Part shown: positions 57,956 through 64,000 of the stretch, piece after piece | Numbering within the stretch: the first letter of the stretch is position 1 | Layout of the letters: every line of letters starts with the position of its first letter | Source: Microbacterium aurantiacum | GTDB lineage: Bacteria > Actinomycetota > Actinomycetes > Actinomycetales > Microbacteriaceae | Length of the DNA stretch: 64,000 bases | Assembly (NCBI RefSeq): GCF_021654035.1 | Contig: NZ_JAJPDW010000001.1 | Span: 558,001 to 622,000 of the forward strand | Direction of reading: 5' to 3' | Translations under genes and position numbers: made by a program | Notes under the pieces: generated by a model | What the model was told of the DNA's origin: nothing | Databases searched by the model: none | The model's input: only the letters and a program-made list of their open reading frames with translations

Positions 57956-58393
57956 TCAGTCCGACGCGGGTCGGCGACGGAGCTTCGCCGTCAGATCGCG
58001 TAGCTGTGCGAGCTCGGCGTCGTCGAGAGGGGACATCCGTTCCGCGATCGCCTTGCCGTGCGCCGACGCGACGCGGCGGAAGACGGCGGCTCCGGCATCC
58101 GTCGCGGTGACGAGCGAACCGCGTCGGTCATCGGGATCGGCGCACTTCGTCAGCAGTCCGCGCGAGACCATACGGTCGACGAGCCGCGAGACGCTCGGCT
58201 GGCTGATGAGCATGTTGGCCGTCACATCGCGGAGGCGGGCGGTCATCTCCGGCCCGCGGGTGACGGTGAGGAGCACGTCGTACTCGGCCTGGCCGAGCTC
58301 GTCGTCGAAGTCGCTGCTGATCTCGTGGAACACCTCGTGCTGCGCCCGGAAGAGGCTTTCCCAGGCGTCGATGGCGAGGCGGCGATCAGTCAT
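57956..58393 (-). CDS. MarR-family regulator
   Basis: 145 residues, complete MarR fold: LGQAEYDVLLTVTRGPEMTA, then winged helix MLISQPSVSRLVDRMVSRGL and wing PDDRRGSLVTATDAG. No neighbour gives a clear target: it converges on hsp20 and is divergent from a DUF2207 membrane protein 45 nt away, which may be its partner. No operator was recognised in that short gap. The reactive cysteine of OhrR/MgrA types is absent from the N-terminus, so a redox sensor role is unlikely; a single Cys occurs near the wing (LTKCADPD). Confidence 0.83.
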   Translation of the reverse strand: MTDRRLAIDAWESLFRAQHEVFHEISSDFDDELGQAEYDVLLTVTRGPEMTARLRDVTANMLISQPSVSRLVDRMVSRGLLTKCADPDDRRGSLVTATDAGAAVFRRVASAHGKAIAERMSPLDDAELAQLRDLTAKLRRRPASD

Positions 58394-58438
58394 GCAGACC
58401 AGGGTACGGCCGAGAGGGCCTCGCCGTAGGCTGGCCGC

Positions 58439-60289
58439 ATGGCGACGCGCAGACTTCGGTCACTTTTCGGTGCTCGAGCGGCGGGGGCGGTCGCGATCGT
58501 CGCGGCCCTCACCGCGACGACGGGGATGATCGCTGCGGGCGCGGCATCCGCCGAACCGGTGAGCGCGGTGTCGACGGATGTCGACGACTTCACGTTCGAC
58601 AGCATGGATGTCGAGTACTCCATCGGCCGCGGCGAGGACGGCGCGAGCGCCCTGACCGTGGCGGAGACCTTCGTCGCCCGCTTCCCCGAGTACGACCAGA
58701 ACCGCGGCATGCGGCGGATCGTTCCGGACTCCTACCTCGGCGCGCCGCTGAATCCGCGGTTGATCTCGATCACGGATGCCGACGGGAACCCCCGCGAGAG
58801 CGAGACCGACAGCGACGACGGCGCCTACGCGATGACGTCTCGCGCCGACGACTACGTGCGCGGCGAGCAGTCGTACGTGTTCACCTACACGCTCGACAAC
58901 GTGGTGCGCTTCTTCGACGACACCGGCGTGCAGGAGTTCTACTGGGACGTCAACGGCGTCGACTGGGCGCAGCCGTTCGGCGAGGTCTCCGCGACCCTGC
59001 GGGTGCCCGCGGAACTCGCCGATTCGCTCACCGGTGATCAGGCCTGCTACGTCGGCACCCAGGGGTCGACGCAGACGTGCGACATCTCGGTGCAGCCGGG
59101 ACAGCTCGGCGCGGTGCTCATCGAGGCCTCCGCGCGGGATCTGGCGCCCTACGAGACGATGACGATCGCCGTCGGTTTCGCTCCCGACACCTTCACGCCG
59201 TTCGACGGCAGCTACGTCGCCTCGCCGCTCGGGTGGTTGCAGGCGGCGTTCGGCGCGCTGGGCCTCGGTGCGCTGGGATGGGCGATCGCGGTGCGGCGCC
59301 GACACCTCCGCGACGCGCCGGGTCGACCGACGATCATCGCCGAGTACGCGCCGCCGCCGAACATCGACGCACTCGAGAGCGCGGTCCTGCTCGGCAAGAC
59401 CGCGAAGGCCATCCCGGCCGAGGTGCTCGAGCAGGCCGTCGTCGGCAGCATCCGCATCGAGGAAGCGGGGAAGAAGATGTTCGGCGGGGTGAAGCTGAAG
59501 GCCGTGCTGATCGACCCGTCGCGGGCGGACGGCGACGGGCGGATGCTGCTCGATGGGCTCTTCCCGCAGCCGGTGCCGGGTGCGGAATACGAGTTCGGCT
59601 CCTCCGACACGCGGTTCTCCACGGCGGCGCGGAAGATCCTCAGCCTCGCCGACAAGGAACTCACGACGCGGGGTCTTCGCCGACCGGTTCCGGCGGGCAC
59701 GCGGGCGTGGCCGATGATCCTGTCGATCCTGGCGGCGATCGGCGCGACGATCTTCGGCGTGCTCGCGCTCGAGGCCTACCTGACCCCGGCGGTGACCGTG
59801 CCCGTCCTCATCGGGTCGTTCCTCCTGGTGTTCCTCGTCGCCGGGCTCATCTCCCGTCGGCCCCTGACGTCGGTCGGCGCCGAGACGCGCGACCACCTCG
59901 CGGGGCTGAAGACGTTCATCGAGTGGGCCGAGGCGGACCGGATCCGGATGCTGCAGTCGCCCCGGGGCGCGGAGCGTCGCGCGGTGGATGCCGCCGGAGA
60001 CGCGATCGACCCGGACGATCCGCGGCAGATGCTCGTGCTGTACGAGAAGCTCCTGCCCTATGCGGTGGTGTTCGGCCAGGAGAAGGAGTGGGCCGATCGG
60101 CTGGCCGTCCTCTACGACCGGACGGGCACGCCCGGCTGGTACGTCGGGACGACGGGGTTCAACGCGGCCGCGTTCTCGTCGGGGATCTCGAGTCTCTCCG
60201 CGACCGCCAGCGCATCCACGTCGGGAGGCTCCAGCGGTGGCGGGTCAGCCGGTGGCGGAGGCGGCGGCGGTGGTGGGGGCGGCGTCTGA
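58439..60289 (+). CDS. DUF2207 membrane protein with glycine-rich tail
   Basis: 616 residues. Signal peptide ending near AAGAASAEPV, then an extracellular DUF2207 domain (~45-250: SIGRGEDGASALTVAETFVA, QNRGMRRIVPDSYLG, FYWDVNGVDWAQPFGEVSAT). One helix (~258-278) leads to a cytoplasmic part, then two adjacent helices (~420-468) and a domain that includes VVFGQEKEWADRLAVLY. The C-terminus is Ser/Gly-rich, ending in about 17 glycines with few breaks, as in many DUF2207 proteins. Function is unknown. It stands alone with a good terminator; the MarR gene is divergent. Confidence 0.8.
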   Translation: MATRRLRSLFGARAAGAVAIVAALTATTGMIAAGAASAEPVSAVSTDVDDFTFDSMDVEYSIGRGEDGASALTVAETFVARFPEYDQNRGMRRIVPDSYLGAPLNPRLISITDADGNPRESETDSDDGAYAMTSRADDYVRGEQSYVFTYTLDNVVRFFDDTGVQEFYWDVNGVDWAQPFGEVSATLRVPAELADSLTGDQACYVGTQGSTQTCDISVQPGQLGAVLIEASARDLAPYETMTIAVGFAPDTFTPFDGSYVASPLGWLQAAFGALGLGALGWAIAVRRRHLRDAPGRPTIIAEYAPPPNIDALESAVLLGKTAKAIPAEVLEQAVVGSIRIEEAGKKMFGGVKLKAVLIDPSRADGDGRMLLDGLFPQPVPGAEYEFGSSDTRFSTAARKILSLADKELTTRGLRRPVPAGTRAWPMILSILAAIGATIFGVLALEAYLTPAVTVPVLIGSFLLVFLVAGLISRRPLTSVGAETRDHLAGLKTFIEWAEADRIRMLQSPRGAERRAVDAAGDAIDPDDPRQMLVLYEKLLPYAVVFGQEKEWADRLAVLYDRTGTPGWYVGTTGFNAAAFSSGISSLSATASASTSGGSSGGGSAGGGGGGGGGGGV

Positions 60290-60323
60290 CGCGAGGCGCC
60301 GGCCCCGGCGTCAGGGCAAGAGC

Positions 60324-60359
60324 AAGGGCCGGTCGGAGAGGCGTCCGACCGGCCCTTTT
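60324..60359 (+). terminator. intrinsic terminator after DUF2207 gene
   Basis: Perfect 14-bp arms (AAGGGCCGGTCGGA at 60324-60337 and its complement at 60344-60357) with loop GAGGCG and ending in TTTT. Confidence 0.9.
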
Positions 60360-60482
60360 CCCTGCACCAAGAGTGTCCTGCAATCACATGTCGGCAGCTG
60401 CCACAGCAAAACAACTACCGTGCAAGCACTCTATAACGGTGAGGTAACGGTGGCAAGGGGTCTCGTTATCTTTCTGTGACTT
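60360..60482. other. AT-richer intergenic patch between convergent genes
   Basis: No gene. It contains a direct repeat TAACGGTGAGG / TAACGGTGG (60434-60452) and TATAAC-like and TTGCCA-like promoter fragments in unusable spacing. It is less GC-rich than its surroundings, which is unusual for a region between two 3' ends. Confidence 0.35.
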
Positions 60483-63092
<2,610 letters not shown>

Positions 63093-63986
63093 TCAGCCCT
63101 TGACGGCACCCTGGGTGAGGCCGCCGACGATGAATCGCTGCAGGGACAGGAACAGGGCGAGGACGGGGAGGGCCGCGATCACCGTTCCCGCGGCGAACAG
63201 TCCCCATCGCGACGTCAGCTGATTCGACACCCACTGGTACATGCCGACCGCGAGCGTCCAGTTGTCCTCGGACGTCAGGACGATGCGGGCGAGGATGAAG
63301 TCGCCGAACGCGGCGATGAAGGCGAGGAGGCCCACGACCGCCAGGACGGGGGTCACCAGCGGCATGATGAGGCGCCAGAAGATCTGCGCGTGGGTCGCGC
63401 CGTCGATCTTGGCGGATTCGTCGATCTCGAGCGGGATGGAGTTGAAGAACCCGTACATGAGGAAGGTGTTCGCGCCCAGCGCTCCGCCCAGGTACACGCA
63501 GATGAGGGCCAGCTTGGAGTTGATCCCGAGGGCGGGGACGACCTCTCCGAGAGCGAGGAGCAGAAGGAAGATGGCGATGAAGGCGACCGTCTGCGGGAAC
63601 ATCTGGATGATGAGGAGCCCGGTCAGGCTCGCCCGGCGTCCGCGGAACCGGAAGCGCGAGAACGCGTAGGCGGCGGCGGCTCCCATCACCACGGCGCCGA
63701 CGGATGCCGCGCTCCCGATGAGCAGCGTGTTGCCCACCCACGTCCAGTAGCTCGTCTCGCCCAGCGCGGCGAAGTTGTCGAGGCTGAAGGCGGTGAACAG
63801 GGCGCTGCTGCCGGCGAGGCTGCCGCGGGGATTGAACGCCGCCGAGAGGACGTAGATGAGGGGGAACGCGGCGTAGAAGACGATGACCACGGCGACGGGA
63901 TACTTCCACCCGACCTCGACCCACCACCGGCTGCGCTTGGTGGGGGTGCGGCGAACGGTGCCCGTGGGGGCGGCGGATGCGGACAT
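63093..63986 (-). CDS. carbohydrate ABC permease, MalG/GanQ-like
   Basis: 297 residues with six helices. The binding-protein-dependent EAA loop is visible: EIDESAKIDGATHAQIFWRL, and the C-terminus LQRFIVGGLTQGAVKG is typical of MalG-type permeases. With the GH53 gene directly downstream it is the likely galacto-oligosaccharide permease (GanQ-like), whose partners would lie upstream, outside the window. GTG 63989 is an alternative start; both follow GAGGAG at the window edge. The complete reading frame is present but the promoter is not. Confidence 0.87.
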   Translation of the reverse strand: MSASAAPTGTVRRTPTKRSRWWVEVGWKYPVAVVIVFYAAFPLIYVLSAAFNPRGSLAGSSALFTAFSLDNFAALGETSYWTWVGNTLLIGSAASVGAVVMGAAAAYAFSRFRFRGRRASLTGLLIIQMFPQTVAFIAIFLLLLALGEVVPALGINSKLALICVYLGGALGANTFLMYGFFNSIPLEIDESAKIDGATHAQIFWRLIMPLVTPVLAVVGLLAFIAAFGDFILARIVLTSEDNWTLAVGMYQWVSNQLTSRWGLFAAGTVIAALPVLALFLSLQRFIVGGLTQGAVKG

Positions 63987-64000
63987 CACTGGATCTCCTC

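Noticed and set aside
60240..60286. Simple GGC/GGT repeat at the end of the DUF2207 gene as a separate repeat element
   Set aside because: It encodes the glycine-rich C-terminal tail common in this family.

Overview
The window is high-GC DNA (roughly 70% by eye) with dense, largely overlapping operons, GTG and TTG starts, a LacI-regulated arabinan locus and many secreted GH43 enzymes. This suits a Micrococcales actinobacterium, most likely Microbacteriaceae such as Microbacterium. That assignment is inferred from gene content and codon use; there is no rRNA here to confirm it.

Layout. 1-8.6 kb: the tail of a PIG-L deacetylase, ribA, a BASS/ACR3-type transporter, a flavin oxidoreductase overlapping a GH13 enzyme, two small PPOX-fold proteins, and a divergent CoA-transferase / glutaryl-CoA dehydrogenase pair. 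8.7-16.2 kb: a complete protocatechuate branch of the beta-ketoadipate pathway in two translationally coupled units (pcaHGBDC, then pcaIJF plus an IclR-type regulator), each preceded by inverted repeats. 16.2-19.0 kb: a DUF2834 membrane protein, an MFS exporter and an MpaB-type oxygenase.

19.1-45.1 kb is an arabinan / arabinose utilisation locus: four large secreted GH43 proteins, a three-gene cell-surface module (WxL-like protein, DUF916 protein, small LAxTG protein), a LacI regulator, a YtfQRT-YjfF-type furanose ABC importer, araD-araB-araA and an aldose epimerase. Three of its promoters carry a common 12-bp palindrome, GTTA-N-CG-N-TAAC, overlapping the -10 box (two with a matching -35); a fourth, weaker copy sits ahead of the importer. 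All four GH43 proteins end in the same two-cysteine C-terminal domain of about 95 residues. A 51-codon remnant of a fifth such gene survives behind an intact promoter, operator and ribosome-binding site.

45-64 kb: small stress-type proteins, tRNA-Arg(ACG), a MarR/MMPL pair, an amylosucrase with a ROK regulator and an alpha-glucosidase flanking the last ~47 codons of a deleted sugar permease, serine dehydratase, a DUF559 protein bracketed by a palindromic repeat, Hsp20 under apparent CIRCE plus HAIR control, a MarR regulator, a DUF2207 membrane protein, and a GH53 galactanase with an ABC permease that runs to within a few bases of the window end.

Together: arabinan and arabinogalactan side chains would be cut outside the cell by GH43 and GH53 enzymes, L-arabinofuranose imported by the YtfQ-type system and routed to xylulose 5-phosphate by AraA, AraB and AraD. 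Plant aromatics would enter through the pca genes to succinyl-CoA and acetyl-CoA. This is the gene set of a plant-litter or rhizosphere degrader. The most unusual signals are the WxL/DUF916/LAxTG module embedded in the arabinan regulon, the shared GH C-terminal domain, two gene remnants left by large deletions, and a 49-nt palindromic element present three times.
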